DNA from: a gamma proteobacterium HTCC5015 | GTDB taxonomy: Bacteria > Pseudomonadota > Gammaproteobacteria > HTCC5015 | Direction of reading: 5' to 3' | Length of the DNA: 64,000 bases | Assembly: GCA_000155715.1 (NCBI GenBank) | Contig: DS990598.1 | Location: 115,456 to 179,455, forward strand | Shown here: positions 33,594 through 43,807 of the stretch, piece by piece | Layout: each line of letters opens with the position of its first letter | How positions within the stretch are numbered: position 1 is the first letter of the stretch | The notes under the pieces: model-generated | Database searches by the model: none | Told to the model about the DNA's origin: nothing | The model's input: the letters and a program-made list of their open reading frames with translations, nothing else | Program-made: the position numbers and the translations under genes

Positions 33594-35477
33594 ATGCATC
33601 AAAAACCCTCGGCTCTTTTGCGCCAGCGCCGCTTTGGTCCCTTTTTTCTCACGCAGTTTCTCGGTGCCTTTAACGACAATGTGTTTAAGAACGCATTGGT
33701 GATACTCGTCACCTTCCAAGTGGGGAAGGGCGCAGATATGGATTCCGATCTCTTGGTAAATCTGTGCGCAGCACTCTTTATTTTGCCATTTTTTCTCTTT
33801 TCGGCGACGGCGGGACAGGTCGCCGACAAGTACGAAAAAAGTGGTTTGATACGCAAGATTAAGCTGTTGGAAGTGGCCATCATGGGCTTGGCGGCGATCG
33901 GCTTTTGGCTCGACAGCGTCTATTTTTTGATGGGCGTATTGTTTTTAATGGGCACGCAGTCGACCTTTTTCGGGCCGATTAAGTACGGCATTTTGCCCCA
34001 ACATCTACACGAGTCGGAGTTAATCGGCGGTAATGCCTTGGTGGAGATGGGGACGTTCCTCGCCATTTTATTGGGCATCATCGCCGGCAGTAAGTTAATT
34101 GGTATCGAGGGTCTGGGAGCGCTGGCGGTGTCGGCGACGGTGATCGGCGTCGCCCTAGTAGGGGTGGTGTTTAGCCGTATGATTCCCAGTGCCGCGGCGG
34201 CGGACGCTCAACTGAAGATGAACCTCAACCCCCTGACGGAAACGTGGCGCACCATCGGCTACACCCGCGAGGTGGATTCGGTCTTTAAGTCTGTTCTCGG
34301 CATTTCTTGGTTTTGGTTCTTTGGCGCTACGCTGCTGACGCAGCTGCCCAATTTCAGCAAAACGGTGCTGTACGCGGGGGAAGATGTCTACATTGTGTTG
34401 TTGGCGATGTTCTCTGTTGGCGTCGGCCTAGGTTCGATTTTGTGTGAAAAGCTGTCGGGTGATGTGGTCGAAATTGGGCTCGTGCCCATTGGCTCTTTTA
34501 TGCTCACGGTGTTTTGCGCCGATTTGTATTTTTCGAGCGATTTTCCTGTGCGCGAGACACTGATGGATTGGCCCACCTTCTGGGCCGCCTCTGGTAGCTT
34601 GCGCGTGCTACTCGATATCGTCTTAATCGGTGTGTTCGGCGGCTTTTTTATTGTCCCGCTCTACGCTCTAGTACAACAGCGCAGTGTGCCCAGCCACCGC
34701 TCGCGAGTGATTGCGGGCAATAACATTCTCAACGCCCTGTTTATGGTGTTGTCGGCGGTGATGGCCGTGGTGGTGTTAAAACTGGGCTTTAGTATTCCCG
34801 AACTGTTTTTGATCACTGCCGCACTCAACGTGTTGGTGGCGGCTTACATCTTTACCCTAGTGCCCGAATTCATGATGCGTTGTTTGATTTGGTGCATTGT
34901 TAACACGATGTATCGCGTACGCAAAGAGCACTTGGATCGCATTCCAAGAGAGGGCGGCGCACTGATCGTTTGCAATCATGTCAGCATGATTGACGCTCTG
35001 GTCATTGCCGCCTGTACCCGCCGCCCGGTGCGCTTTGTCATGTACTACAAAATTTTTCAGGTGCCCGTGCTGAGTTTTATTTTTAGAACGGGCAAGGCGA
35101 TTCCCATAGCAGGGCGCAAGGAGGATCCAGAGATGATGGATGCTGCCTTTGATCGGATTTCTGAGGCCCTTGGTCAGGGCGATTTGATTTGTATTTTCCC
35201 CGAGGGCAAGCTCACTGGAGACGGTGATATGGATGTATTTCGACCTGGTGTTGAGCGCATTCTCAAAGCCAATCCAGTCACTGTTGTCCCTATGGCACTT
35301 CGCGGCTTGTGGGGCAGCTTTTTCAGTCGAGAGGGCGGCAGTGCCATGCGTCGTCCCTTTAGGCGAATCTGGTCGAGAATTACGCTCAGCGTCGGTGAGC
35401 CCATTACAGCAGAACAGGCGAGCGCAGAGTATTTACATACAACGGTCTTGGCACTCAGGGGGGATCGTCAAAAGTAA
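33594..35477 (+). CDS. MFS transporter fused to PlsC-type acyltransferase
   Basis: A 627-residue inner-membrane fusion. Residues 1-425 form an LplT-like MFS domain with about 12 helices (LTQFLGAFNDNVFKNALVIL; TAGQVADKYEKS). Residues about 435-625 are a 1-acylglycerol-phosphate acyltransferase domain with H-x4-D (CNHVSMIDA), an IPIAGR-type motif and IFPEGKLTGDG. It resembles LplT-Aas fusions but has no acyl-ACP synthetase domain. Likely role: flipping and re-acylating lysophospholipids (inference). Twelve bases separate it from the next gene, so it probably shares a transcript with the tandem paralogs. Confidence 0.9.
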   Translation: MHQKPSALLRQRRFGPFFLTQFLGAFNDNVFKNALVILVTFQVGKGADMDSDLLVNLCAALFILPFFLFSATAGQVADKYEKSGLIRKIKLLEVAIMGLAAIGFWLDSVYFLMGVLFLMGTQSTFFGPIKYGILPQHLHESELIGGNALVEMGTFLAILLGIIAGSKLIGIEGLGALAVSATVIGVALVGVVFSRMIPSAAAADAQLKMNLNPLTETWRTIGYTREVDSVFKSVLGISWFWFFGATLLTQLPNFSKTVLYAGEDVYIVLLAMFSVGVGLGSILCEKLSGDVVEIGLVPIGSFMLTVFCADLYFSSDFPVRETLMDWPTFWAASGSLRVLLDIVLIGVFGGFFIVPLYALVQQRSVPSHRSRVIAGNNILNALFMVLSAVMAVVVLKLGFSIPELFLITAALNVLVAAYIFTLVPEFMMRCLIWCIVNTMYRVRKEHLDRIPREGGALIVCNHVSMIDALVIAACTRRPVRFVMYYKIFQVPVLSFIFRTGKAIPIAGRKEDPEMMDAAFDRISEALGQGDLICIFPEGKLTGDGDMDVFRPGVERILKANPVTVVPMALRGLWGSFFSREGGSAMRRPFRRIWSRITLSVGEPITAEQASAEYLHTTVLALRGDRQK

Positions 35478-35489
35478 TCGAGGTGTGTA

Positions 35490-36677
35490 ATGACAGCAGT
35501 TGCGGAACCGAATGTGGCACAATCGCCGATGTTTACCATTCAGTCTTTGTGTCAGTTTATTAAGGACAACGACGCCAGTGCGATCGAGCGCATTAGCGTT
35601 GAATCACTGCCCGCCAACCTTCCCGATAATCTCTCCCAGTATGTCAGCGAAGAGAAGCGCGGCGCGGTAGAGAGCCTCGTATTTGAAGCCAGCGCCTTTC
35701 AGTTGCGACGCAATGCGGAAATTGAAGAGCGTTTTGGCGCCGATGTACTGGCTGCAGTGCAATCGGCTAGTGGCAAAACAGACAGTGGCGACCATATTCA
35801 GTTTAAGATGCATTTGAAGCGTCTCGTCGACACTTACCAGGCGAGCCGCGATAAATCCAATAGAGAACAAGCTGAACTTTACGCGCCGCTATTAAGCACG
35901 CTCGAAGAGTTGTCGGTACCCGTGAAAGATGAAATGGGCGAGGCCGCTCGCGGTGGCTACGAGCTCAATCAATGCTTGGCCGACGCCGGTGCGCTAGCGG
36001 GTGAAATGCAGGCCGCAGCCGAAGCCCTCGATAAGCGCTTTACCTCGATTGAGCGCACCATGAACCTCTATCACTATGTGCGCATTATGATGGCCTGCGC
36101 CGAAATGCAGAAAGTGCGAGAAGAGGCGGGTAAGCTGGATGGTCGGGCACGTGTTCTCCAAGTGCAGATCAACGCTTGTCGAGAAGAGTTAAAGCGTTTG
36201 CAATCGCGCCGAAATTTAAGCGGCAAAGAGAAAGAGCGCGAGGACAGCTTGCGCTCACAAGTATCTGATTTCGTCGAGCAGCTGCAAGATTATGAAGTAC
36301 TGATATCTGAGACAGATCTGATTGATTGGCTGGATGTCATTGTCGAGGCTTCAATTAGCAATTATGTGAATAAGCGAGCGGGGCAGGCCATCCGCTCGGG
36401 GCGTCTAACGCTGTTCAATTTGCTGCAAAAATACTGCGAGCTGCAAGAGGCGGCGGCGTCGCAAGTGGCGCGCAACCCCTTTGCGACATCCGATCCTAAA
36501 AAAACCATCGAGTTTATGATGCAGTCCGAGCAGTTTATTCTTGACTACTTCTCGCGCAAGAAGAGTTCGATGGCGGCCTGGCTGGGCGGCGCGGCGGAAG
36601 AGAAAGTGCGCAAGCTGGCCTCGCTGCAAAAAGATTTGCTGAGTGAAATGGAATCCAACCGAAAAAAACTGAGATAG
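35490..36677 (+). CDS. Conserved protein of unknown function, tandem paralog 1
   Basis: A 395-residue soluble, helix-rich protein with coiled-coil stretches (about 205-270) and no signal peptide or membrane segment. It shares with the next gene FxxIERTMNLYxYV, SYEVxISE-type segment (QDYEVLISETDLIDWLDVIVEAS), LFNLLQKYCELQE, VARNPF, DPKKTIEFMM, SEQFILDYFSRKK and WLGGAAE. Conservation is strongest in the C-terminal half. I do not recognise a named family. Location between an MFS-acyltransferase and aroC suggests an operon with membrane-lipid remodelling, but function is unknown. Confidence 0.8.
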   Translation: MTAVAEPNVAQSPMFTIQSLCQFIKDNDASAIERISVESLPANLPDNLSQYVSEEKRGAVESLVFEASAFQLRRNAEIEERFGADVLAAVQSASGKTDSGDHIQFKMHLKRLVDTYQASRDKSNREQAELYAPLLSTLEELSVPVKDEMGEAARGGYELNQCLADAGALAGEMQAAAEALDKRFTSIERTMNLYHYVRIMMACAEMQKVREEAGKLDGRARVLQVQINACREELKRLQSRRNLSGKEKEREDSLRSQVSDFVEQLQDYEVLISETDLIDWLDVIVEASISNYVNKRAGQAIRSGRLTLFNLLQKYCELQEAAASQVARNPFATSDPKKTIEFMMQSEQFILDYFSRKKSSMAAWLGGAAEEKVRKLASLQKDLLSEMESNRKKLR

Positions 36678-36745
36678 CGCCACATCGCTTGCGCTTTGCC
36701 TAGCCAGTTTTTACACTGCTTTGATCGTAGTCGTGAGCAGTAATA

Positions 36746-37918
36746 ATGGCCTACACCCCAGAGAAAAAACTCAGCATGGCGCAGTTCGAAGCGCTGATCC
36801 ATCGAGCGACACCCAAGCAGTTGTCGCGTCTCGCCGTACGGCAGTTGCCCGATAACATCCCCGACAGTTTGGCCGATGAGGCGCCCATGGAAGTGCGCTC
36901 TGTGGTTGAGGAGCTGATTTTTGAAGCGACCGCCTACCAAGTGAATTTACAGATTGAGCTAGAGAGCCAGTTCGGCACGGATATGCTCAGTGCAATGGCG
37001 CTCTCTCAGCAAAGTGGCGACTCGCGGTCCCATCTTTTATTCAAGTCTCGTGTACGCAAAATGGTGGATATGTACACGCGAAGCAAAAAAGACCCACGCT
37101 TATTAAAATCGGAAGACTTCTTGCAACTCGAGTCGGAAGCCAAGCGTTTGCTGGAAGATTTGCGCCAAGAGACGGGTGCCTTAGCGTTTGCTCGCCATAC
37201 GATTGAGGGCAATGTATTGGCCGCGGGCCCTAAATTTATTGGCCTGTTTAAGGAGGCCTTAAGTATCTTGACGAAGCGCTTTCAAGAAATTGAGCGCACC
37301 ATGAATCTCTATTTTTATGTGAGCGTCATGATTGCGGCCAATGAAATGAACTATGTGCGCGATCATATTATTCATGTCGAGCGAGAGGCCAGCGCGATCA
37401 AAATACAGGTGGATGAAAAGCGCGAAACGCTGGCACAAATGCAGAGCAACCCCATTTCTCGCCGCACCAAAAAAGCTTTGATTAGCGAGTACCAAGAGAG
37501 CATTACCCAAATGCTCGCTGAGCTGAAGAGCTACGAAGTCGTGATTTCGGAGAATAAACTGCTCGAGTGGCTCGATGTGGTCGTCGAGGCGAGCCTGTCC
37601 GCCTATGTGAAAAAGCAGGCGGGCTCGATTATTCGCACGGCGCGTCTCGGATTGTTTGGTTTGCTGCAAAAATACTGCCTGCTTCAAGAGGACTCCGCTC
37701 GCCAAGTAGCGCGCAACCCATTTTCGCAGGTAGATCCTAAAAAAACGATTATGTATATGTTGCGATCGGAGCAGTTTATTCTCGATTATTTCGCCAAGAA
37801 AAAAGAGAGAATGACCTCATGGCTCGGTGGCGCCGCGCAAAATCGAATCGATAGTCTGGCCGTTTTGGAGCGGCAACTGATCAGCGAAATGCGAAAAAAT
37901 CAGAAGCGTGTGACCTGA
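36746..37918 (+). CDS. Conserved protein of unknown function, tandem paralog 2
   Basis: A 390-residue paralog of the preceding protein, colinear over its length. Shared blocks: EIERTMNLYFYVSVMIAANEM, KSYEVVISENKLLEWLDVVVEAS, LFGLLQKYCLLQEDSARQVARNPFSQVDPKKTI (split), SEQFILDYFAKKKERM and WLGGAAQ. N-terminal halves differ more, though both share a QLPDNIPDSL / SLPANLPDNL segment and ExLxFEAxAxQ. The duplication is old. The pair may form a hetero-oligomer through the helical middle region (inference). Confidence 0.8.
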   Translation: MAYTPEKKLSMAQFEALIHRATPKQLSRLAVRQLPDNIPDSLADEAPMEVRSVVEELIFEATAYQVNLQIELESQFGTDMLSAMALSQQSGDSRSHLLFKSRVRKMVDMYTRSKKDPRLLKSEDFLQLESEAKRLLEDLRQETGALAFARHTIEGNVLAAGPKFIGLFKEALSILTKRFQEIERTMNLYFYVSVMIAANEMNYVRDHIIHVEREASAIKIQVDEKRETLAQMQSNPISRRTKKALISEYQESITQMLAELKSYEVVISENKLLEWLDVVVEASLSAYVKKQAGSIIRTARLGLFGLLQKYCLLQEDSARQVARNPFSQVDPKKTIMYMLRSEQFILDYFAKKKERMTSWLGGAAQNRIDSLAVLERQLISEMRKNQKRVT

Positions 37919-37960
37919 TTGTGATCCCAAGGCCGATGAGATTCGGTTAGAATAGCTGCC

Positions 37961-39067
37961 ATGTCAGGAAATACACTTGGAAAACTGTTTACGGTGACCA
38001 GCTTTGGCGAGAGCCATGGCTTGGCGATTGGTTGCATTGTCGACGGCTGCCCGCCGGGGCTGGCGCTTTGCGAAGCCGATATTCAGCGCGATTTAGATCG
38101 CCGTCGCCCGGGCACCTCACAGTTTGTGACTCAGCGAAAAGAGCCCGATCAGGTCAAAATTTTATCGGGCGTATTCGAAGGTAAAACGACCGGTACGCCG
38201 ATTGCCTTAATGATCGAGAATACCGATCAGCGCTCCAAAGATTACGGCAATATCGCCGAGCAGTTCCGCCCGGCACACGCCGACTACACCTATTACAAAA
38301 AATACGGTTTTCGCGATTACCGTGGTGGCGGGCGTTCCTCGGCGCGCGAAACGGCGGTTCGGGTCGCCGCGGGCGCGATCGCTAAAAAATACTTGGCCGA
38401 GCATTTTAATATTTCTGTACGCGGCTATCTGTCTCAGCTGGGCCCTATCCGCTTCGAGCAATTTGATTGGAGTGAAGTCGACAACAATCCATTTTTTAGC
38501 CCCGATAAAGCGGCGGTTGAAAAAATGGAAGACTTTATGAAAAAGCTGCGCAAGGAGGGCGATTCGATTGGCGCCGAAGTCACCGCTGTCGCCGAGGGCG
38601 TGCCAGCGGGCTGGGGTGAACCCGTCTACGATCGCATCGATGCGGATATTGCCTTTGCCATGATGTCGATTAACGCCGCCAAGGGCGTTGAAATTGGTGC
38701 GGGCTTTGACAGCGTGACACAGCGCGGCACAGAGCACCGCGACGAAATGAGTCCCGACGGTTTTCTGAGTAACCACGCAGGCGGCACCTTAGGTGGTATT
38801 ACCAGTGGGCAGAATATTGAGGTGAAGGTCGCTATTAAGCCGACTTCCAGCTTGCACCTGCCGGGTCAGAGCGTTGATGTCCACGGACAGCCGATTGAAG
38901 TGCGTACAATGGGGCGCCACGATCCCTGTGTGGGCATTCGTGCGACGCCTATCGCCGAGGCCATGTTGGCATTGGTGTTGATGGATCACATGATGCGCCA
39001 CCGCGCTCAGTGCGCGGATGTTGAAACGGCGGTGACCGTGCCGCCCCGCGCCCCTGAATCGTTATAA
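37961..39067 (+). CDS. aroC: Chorismate synthase
   Basis: A 368-residue FMN-dependent lyase making chorismate from EPSP, last step of the shikimate pathway. Seen: N-terminal [47 protein letters not shown] and C-terminal [18 protein letters not shown]. All are family signatures. Length is normal. Confidence 0.98.
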   Translation: MSGNTLGKLFTVTSFGESHGLAIGCIVDGCPPGLALCEADIQRDLDRRRPGTSQFVTQRKEPDQVKILSGVFEGKTTGTPIALMIENTDQRSKDYGNIAEQFRPAHADYTYYKKYGFRDYRGGGRSSARETAVRVAAGAIAKKYLAEHFNISVRGYLSQLGPIRFEQFDWSEVDNNPFFSPDKAAVEKMEDFMKKLRKEGDSIGAEVTAVAEGVPAGWGEPVYDRIDADIAFAMMSINAAKGVEIGAGFDSVTQRGTEHRDEMSPDGFLSNHAGGTLGGITSGQNIEVKVAIKPTSSLHLPGQSVDVHGQPIEVRTMGRHDPCVGIRATPIAEAMLALVLMDHMMRHRAQCADVETAVTVPPRAPESL

Positions 39068-39091
39068 ACCTGTAAGACAACGGAGAGCAAA

Positions 39092-39526
39092 ATGATGAAA
39101 CGCGCGTTAGTGATGGTGAGCATCACTGTAACCAGTCTCGTATTGAGCGCCTGTGCCATGCTTCAAGGCGGTGGGCAGGAGGGCAATCAGGCAGCTCCTT
39201 CAATGATGGCGAGTATTGTGCAGCAGCGCATTGAGGCCAAGGGCCCCCAAATGTTTTGCTCTCAGCCCACCTATCAAAAATGCACGGGCCTAGAGCAGGC
39301 TCAATGTGAAATGGAAATGCAAAGCTTTGCCGATCGTTGCTTTGATGTGGCACAACAGCAAACGGGCGGTGCGGGCGTGAGCTCAGCGGCCTTTGCCTCA
39401 TCTTATGCGTCTTGCATGACAGTCAATCACGCCCTAATGCATCCCGAGCAGGCGGAGCAAATTAAGAGTTGCGTGGCGGATGCGGAGTTTGACTACGGCG
39501 CTATGCTGCGCTCGGCTTTATATTAA
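39092..39526 (+). CDS. Cys-rich predicted lipoprotein
   Basis: A 144-residue lipoprotein. The signal peptide ends in lipobox LSAC (Cys about 21). The mature part has six further Cys (in MFCSQ, YQKCTG, AQCEM, DRCFD, ASCMT, KSCVA), likely three disulfides in a helical domain. No family recognised. ATG 39092 or 39095 can start; the second ATG is equally plausible. It follows aroC by 24 bp and ends at a bidirectional terminator. Confidence 0.8.
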   Translation: MMKRALVMVSITVTSLVLSACAMLQGGGQEGNQAAPSMMASIVQQRIEAKGPQMFCSQPTYQKCTGLEQAQCEMEMQSFADRCFDVAQQQTGGAGVSSAAFASSYASCMTVNHALMHPEQAEQIKSCVADAEFDYGAMLRSALY

Positions 39527-39546
39527 AGCGCGTTACTGCATTACAT

Positions 39547-39577
39547 TAAAAAGGCGAGCCACGGGCTCGCCTTTTTT
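39547..39577. terminator. Bidirectional terminator between lipoprotein and LysR genes
   Basis: Stem AAGGCGAGCC / GGCTCGCCTT with a 3-nt loop, preceded by an A-run and followed by six T. Serves both convergent genes. Confidence 0.93.
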
Positions 39578-40454
39578 ATTTAGTGCGATAGGCGTCGAGG
39601 ACTTTCATTAAGTGCGAAGCGGCGTTGGAGAGTGTGCGTTCGCGGTGAATGACGGTGCCGAGGCCGCGACGGATGTTGAGGCCTTTGACGTCGGCGCTGA
39701 TTAAATCGCCGTCGATCATGTTGGTGGGCAGCGCACTCCAGCCCAGCCCAATCGACACCATCATTTTAATCGTCTCTAAATAATTGGTTTCTAGACTGAC
39801 TTGTAACTGGGTGCCCATCTCGGCGCTGGCTCGTTCGATAATATTGCGAGTAAAAGTGCCTTTGGCGGGCAGAATCGCGTTGTGTTCGGAGAGCATAGCC
39901 AGTGTCAGCGGCGGCTTGTGTTGAGCCAGTGGATGGTTGGGGCCCATGACGATGGCCAGTGGGTCGTCCCAAATTTGTTCGGTCAGCAGCTTGGGCGAAG
40001 GGCTGGAGGGCAGGGTGACCATGGCCAATTCAAGGGTGCCCGTTTCGACCATATAGCAGCCCTCTTCGGAGTCGAGAAAGCGAATATCGAGTTGTACTTG
40101 CGGATATTTTTGCGTGAACTCTCGCAACACAGGCGCGAGTCGGTGTAGGCCGATGTGGTGACTGGTGCCGATGCTTAGGCGGCCGGTGACTTCGCCGTTG
40201 AGGTTGGTCAGCGCGCGCTCGGCGTCGTCGAGCTGTAGAAGGATGGCTCGGGCGCGAGGCAACAGTGCATAGCCCGCCTCTGTGAGTTGAGGTTGGCGCC
40301 CGATGCGGTCGAACAGCAGCGTATCAAGTTCGTTTTCCAGGGTAGAAATGCGCTTGCTCACTGCGGGCTGAGTAATATGGAGCAGCTCGGCGGCGCGTGA
40401 GAACGATTGGTGCTCGGCGACGGTGACAAACGCTTTTAGGTTTTGGCTTTCCAT
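39576..40454 (-). CDS. LysR-family regulator, divergent from leuC
   Basis: A 292-residue LysR-type regulator. The winged HTH is FSRAAELLHITQPAVSKRISTLE (split, about 18-40); the effector domain spans about 90-290. Same position as the LysR gene upstream of leuC in Pseudomonas aeruginosa, so it probably controls leuCDB with a leucine-pathway intermediate (inference). ATG 40454 has AAGGA upstream; longer frame to 40481 rejected. Confidence 0.9.
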   Translation of the reverse strand: MESQNLKAFVTVAEHQSFSRAAELLHITQPAVSKRISTLENELDTLLFDRIGRQPQLTEAGYALLPRARAILLQLDDAERALTNLNGEVTGRLSIGTSHHIGLHRLAPVLREFTQKYPQVQLDIRFLDSEEGCYMVETGTLELAMVTLPSSPSPKLLTEQIWDDPLAIVMGPNHPLAQHKPPLTLAMLSEHNAILPAKGTFTRNIIERASAEMGTQLQVSLETNYLETIKMMVSIGLGWSALPTNMIDGDLISADVKGLNIRRGLGTVIHRERTLSNAASHLMKVLDAYRTK

Positions 40455-40488
40455 TATATTCCTTCTTGGAATTGAGGGCATGAAAATT

Positions 40489-40503
40489 ATAAATTTGAGT
40501 TAT
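40489..40503. promoter_or_regulatory. Candidate LysR-type binding dyad in the leuC promoter region
   Basis: ATAA-N7-TTAT dyad (ATAAATTTGAGTTAT) in the 130-bp divergent gap between the regulator and leuC. It fits the loose T-N11-A LysR-box pattern. Position 35 bp from the regulator start would allow autorepression. Confidence 0.35.
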
Positions 40504-40584
40504 TTGTACAGGGAGCGCTACACTTTTTCCACTATTAAATGCTTTTGAGTGGGATCGAAAGCGATTGTGATGAGAGAGAGCACC

Positions 40585-42000
40585 ATGGCAAAAACTTTAT
40601 ACGATAAGTTGTGGGAGCAGCATGTTGTGCGCGTCAATGATGATGGCACGGCTCTGTTGTATATCGACCGGCATTTGGTACACGAAGTGACCTCGCCCCA
40701 GGCATTTGAGGGATTGCGTCTAGCGGGGCGTGAATTGTGGCGTCGCGAGAGTATCGTGGCAGTGCCCGATCACAATGTGCCCACCACGGATCGCGACCAA
40801 GCGATTGCCGACCCCGTGTCGCGCTTGCAGGTTGAGACGCTCAATGACAATGCCTCGGACTTTAACCTGACCTTTTTCAAAATGAACGATGTGCGCCAAG
40901 GCATTGTGCACGTGATCGGCCCGGAGCAAGGCGCCACTTTACCCGGCATGACGATTGTCTGTGGCGACTCCCACACCTCGACTCACGGTGCGATGGGGGC
41001 TTTGGCCTTCGGTATTGGTACCTCCCAAGTAGAGCATGTGATGGCGACGCAGACCTTGGTGATGCAAAAGTCCAAGAACATGCGCGTCACCATTGAGGGT
41101 TCTGTGGGAGCAGGCGTGACTGCCAAAGACATCGTGTTGGCCATCATCGGTGAAATCGGCACGGCGGGCGGCACGGGCTACACCATTGAGTTTGCCGGTC
41201 AGGGGATTCGCGACTTGTCGATGGAAGGCCGCATGACCGTGTGCAACATGGCCATCGAAGGCGGCGCGCGCGCGGGCATTATCGCCGTCGATGAAAAAAC
41301 CATCGACTATTTCAAAGGTCGCCCATTTGCGCCGAAAGGCGAGCAGTGGGAGCGCGCCGTCGAGGCCTGGCGCGATTTAAAATCGGACGAGGGCGCGGTG
41401 TTTGATCGCGAAATCGTCATCCAAGGGCGTGGTATTGCGCCGCAGGTGACCTGGGGAACGTCACCCGAAATGGTCGTGCCCGTGAGTGATCGCGTGCCCA
41501 ACCCCGCCGAGGCCGGGGACGAGGTGAAAGCGTCGGGCATGCAAAAGGCCTTGGATTACATGGGGCTGACAGCGGGTACTCCGATAGAAGAGATTGCGGT
41601 CGACAAGGTCTTTATCGGCTCTTGCACCAACTCGCGCATCGAAGATCTGCGTGCCGCCGCCGAAGTGGCCAAAGGCCGTAAAGTCGCTGGCAACATCGCC
41701 TTGGCGATGGTGGTGCCCGGCTCGGGCTTGGTCAAAAAACAGGCGGAGGAAGAGGGCTTGGACACCGTCTTTCTAGAGGCGGGCTTTGAGTGGCGCGAGC
41801 CCGGTTGCTCGATGTGCTTGGCAATGAATGCCGATCGCTTAGAACCTGGCGAGCGCTGTGCCTCGACGTCCAATCGCAATTTCGAGTCGCGGCAGGGATT
41901 AAATGGTCGCACCCACTTGGTCAGCCCCGCCATGGCGGCCGCGGCCGCGGTGACGGGCCACTTTACCGATGTCCGCCAATTGACAGCTCAGGAGGCCTAG
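40585..42000 (+). CDS. leuC: 3-isopropylmalate dehydratase large subunit
   Basis: A 471-residue aconitase-family subunit with a [4Fe-4S] cluster that isomerises 2- to 3-isopropylmalate in leucine synthesis. Cluster Cys residues are in GSCTNSR and [23 protein letters not shown] is also present. ATG 40585 after GAGAGAGAG gives the normal N-terminus [15 protein letters not shown]. Followed at 3 bp by leuD. Confidence 0.98.
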   Translation: MAKTLYDKLWEQHVVRVNDDGTALLYIDRHLVHEVTSPQAFEGLRLAGRELWRRESIVAVPDHNVPTTDRDQAIADPVSRLQVETLNDNASDFNLTFFKMNDVRQGIVHVIGPEQGATLPGMTIVCGDSHTSTHGAMGALAFGIGTSQVEHVMATQTLVMQKSKNMRVTIEGSVGAGVTAKDIVLAIIGEIGTAGGTGYTIEFAGQGIRDLSMEGRMTVCNMAIEGGARAGIIAVDEKTIDYFKGRPFAPKGEQWERAVEAWRDLKSDEGAVFDREIVIQGRGIAPQVTWGTSPEMVVPVSDRVPNPAEAGDEVKASGMQKALDYMGLTAGTPIEEIAVDKVFIGSCTNSRIEDLRAAAEVAKGRKVAGNIALAMVVPGSGLVKKQAEEEGLDTVFLEAGFEWREPGCSMCLAMNADRLEPGERCASTSNRNFESRQGLNGRTHLVSPAMAAAAAVTGHFTDVRQLTAQEA

Positions 42001-42003
42001 ATC

Positions 42004-42642
42004 ATGCAGGCATTTACACAATTAAGCGGGATCGTCGCGCCACTGGATCGTCCCAATGTAGACACGGACGCGATTATTCCGAAGCAGTATCTGAAGTCGA
42101 TTAAACGCACGGGGTTTGGCCCCAATTTGTTCGATGACTGGCGCTACCTCGATGCGGGCGAGCCGGGACAAGACCACTCTCAGCGGGCACTGAACCCCGA
42201 GTTTGTTTTGAACCAGTCGCGCTACCAAGACACACAAATATTGCTGGGGCGCGATAACTTTGGCTGTGGCTCATCGCGCGAGCACGCCGTGTGGGCGTTT
42301 ATGGACTACGGCATTCGCGTGATTATTGCGCCGAGCTTTGCCGATATCTTTTTTAACAACAGCTTTAATAACGGCTTGTTGCCCATCGTTTTGGATGAAG
42401 CGACCGTCGATGGCTTGTTTGACGAGGTCGAGGCGCAACCGGGTTACCAGTTAACGGTCGACTTAGAGGCCAAGTGCATTACCACGCCAAGTGGCCGAGA
42501 GATTGCTTTTGATGTCGATGAGTACCGTCGCTACCGCTTGCTGAATGGGCTCGACGATATTGGTTTAACCTTGCAGCATGCCGACGCGATTAAAGCCTAT
42601 GAAGCCCAGCGCCAAAAGACGGCGCCGTGGTTGTTTTCATAA
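42004..42642 (+). CDS. leuD: 3-isopropylmalate dehydratase small subunit
   Basis: A 212-residue swivel-domain subunit pairing with LeuC. Seen: [32 protein letters not shown] and [17 protein letters not shown], all family signatures. Spacing of 3 bp to leuC and 26 bp to leuB shows one operon. Confidence 0.98.
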   Translation: MQAFTQLSGIVAPLDRPNVDTDAIIPKQYLKSIKRTGFGPNLFDDWRYLDAGEPGQDHSQRALNPEFVLNQSRYQDTQILLGRDNFGCGSSREHAVWAFMDYGIRVIIAPSFADIFFNNSFNNGLLPIVLDEATVDGLFDEVEAQPGYQLTVDLEAKCITTPSGREIAFDVDEYRRYRLLNGLDDIGLTLQHADAIKAYEAQRQKTAPWLFS

Positions 42643-42668
42643 AAGCTGCCAGAACAAGAGGATAAAAC

Positions 42669-43736
42669 ATGAATAAAATTGCCGTATTGCCCGGTGATGG
42701 CATTGGCCCCGAAATTATCGCCGAAGCACTCAAAGTGCTCGATGCGCTCAAGGCCGATGGTTTGGAGATCGAGTGGCAGGAGGCGCCCATCGGTGGCGCG
42801 GGCTACGACGCCGCGGGCAAGCCACTGCCCGATGACACCTTAAACTTGGCGCGCCAAGCCGACGCGGTATTGCTCGGTGCCGTGGGCGGTCCTCAGTACG
42901 ATACGCTGGAGCGAGATTTGCGTCCCGAGCGCGGCCTTTTGGCGATTCGCCAAGAGCTGTCGCTGTTTTCGAACCTGCGCCCAGCGATTTTGTATCCCCA
43001 GCTGGCGGATGCCTCGAGCTTGAAACACGACTTGGTGGCGGGGCTGAATATTATGATTGTCCGCGAGCTAACGGGCGGCATTTACTTCGGTCAGCCCCGA
43101 GGTATCCGCGACCTCGACAGCGGAGAGCAACAGGGCTATAACACCATGGTCTACAGCGAGAGCGAGATTGAACGCATTGCGCGCTCGGCATTTGATATTG
43201 CCCAAGTGCGGGGGAAAAAACTGTGTTCGGTCGATAAAGCCAATGTGCTTGAGGTGTCGGAGTTGTGGCGCGAGACGGTCGATCGCGTGGCCAAGGACTA
43301 CCCTGAAGTGGAAGTCAGTCACATGTATGTCGACAACGCGGCTATGCAGCTAGTGCGCGCGCCCAAGCAATTTGATGTCATGGTGACGACCAACTTGTTT
43401 GGCGACATCCTGTCCGATATTGCGGCAATGCTAACGGGTTCGATTGGTATGTTACCCTCGGCCAGTCTAGACGCGCAGGGCAAAGGCATGTACGAGCCCG
43501 TACACGGCTCGGCGCCAGACATCGCAGGCAAAGATGCGGCTAACCCGCTGGCAACGATTTTGTCTGTGGCCATGATGTTGCGCTACAGCTTGGGCGAGAC
43601 TGCCGCCGCCGACCGTATTGAAGACGCGGTGGGTAAAGTCCTATCTCAGGGCTTGAGAACAGCGGATATCGCCGCAGAGGGCGATAAAACCATTGGCACA
43701 AAAGCCATGGGCGACGCGGTTGTCGCCGCACTTTAA
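42669..43736 (+). CDS. leuB: 3-isopropylmalate dehydrogenase
   Basis: A 355-residue NAD-dependent oxidative decarboxylase. Seen: [10 protein letters not shown] at the N-terminus, [23 protein letters not shown], the Lys/Asp active site region ([40 protein letters not shown], split) and [17 protein letters not shown]. Ends leuCDB. Confidence 0.98.
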   Translation: MNKIAVLPGDGIGPEIIAEALKVLDALKADGLEIEWQEAPIGGAGYDAAGKPLPDDTLNLARQADAVLLGAVGGPQYDTLERDLRPERGLLAIRQELSLFSNLRPAILYPQLADASSLKHDLVAGLNIMIVRELTGGIYFGQPRGIRDLDSGEQQGYNTMVYSESEIERIARSAFDIAQVRGKKLCSVDKANVLEVSELWRETVDRVAKDYPEVEVSHMYVDNAAMQLVRAPKQFDVMVTTNLFGDILSDIAAMLTGSIGMLPSASLDAQGKGMYEPVHGSAPDIAGKDAANPLATILSVAMMLRYSLGETAAADRIEDAVGKVLSQGLRTADIAAEGDKTIGTKAMGDAVVAAL

Positions 43737-43807
43737 TTTCAACTTAAGTAAGATCATTTACCGCGGGCTGCAGCTGACAGCGCGCCCGCACAACAAGAGG
43801 AAAGAAA

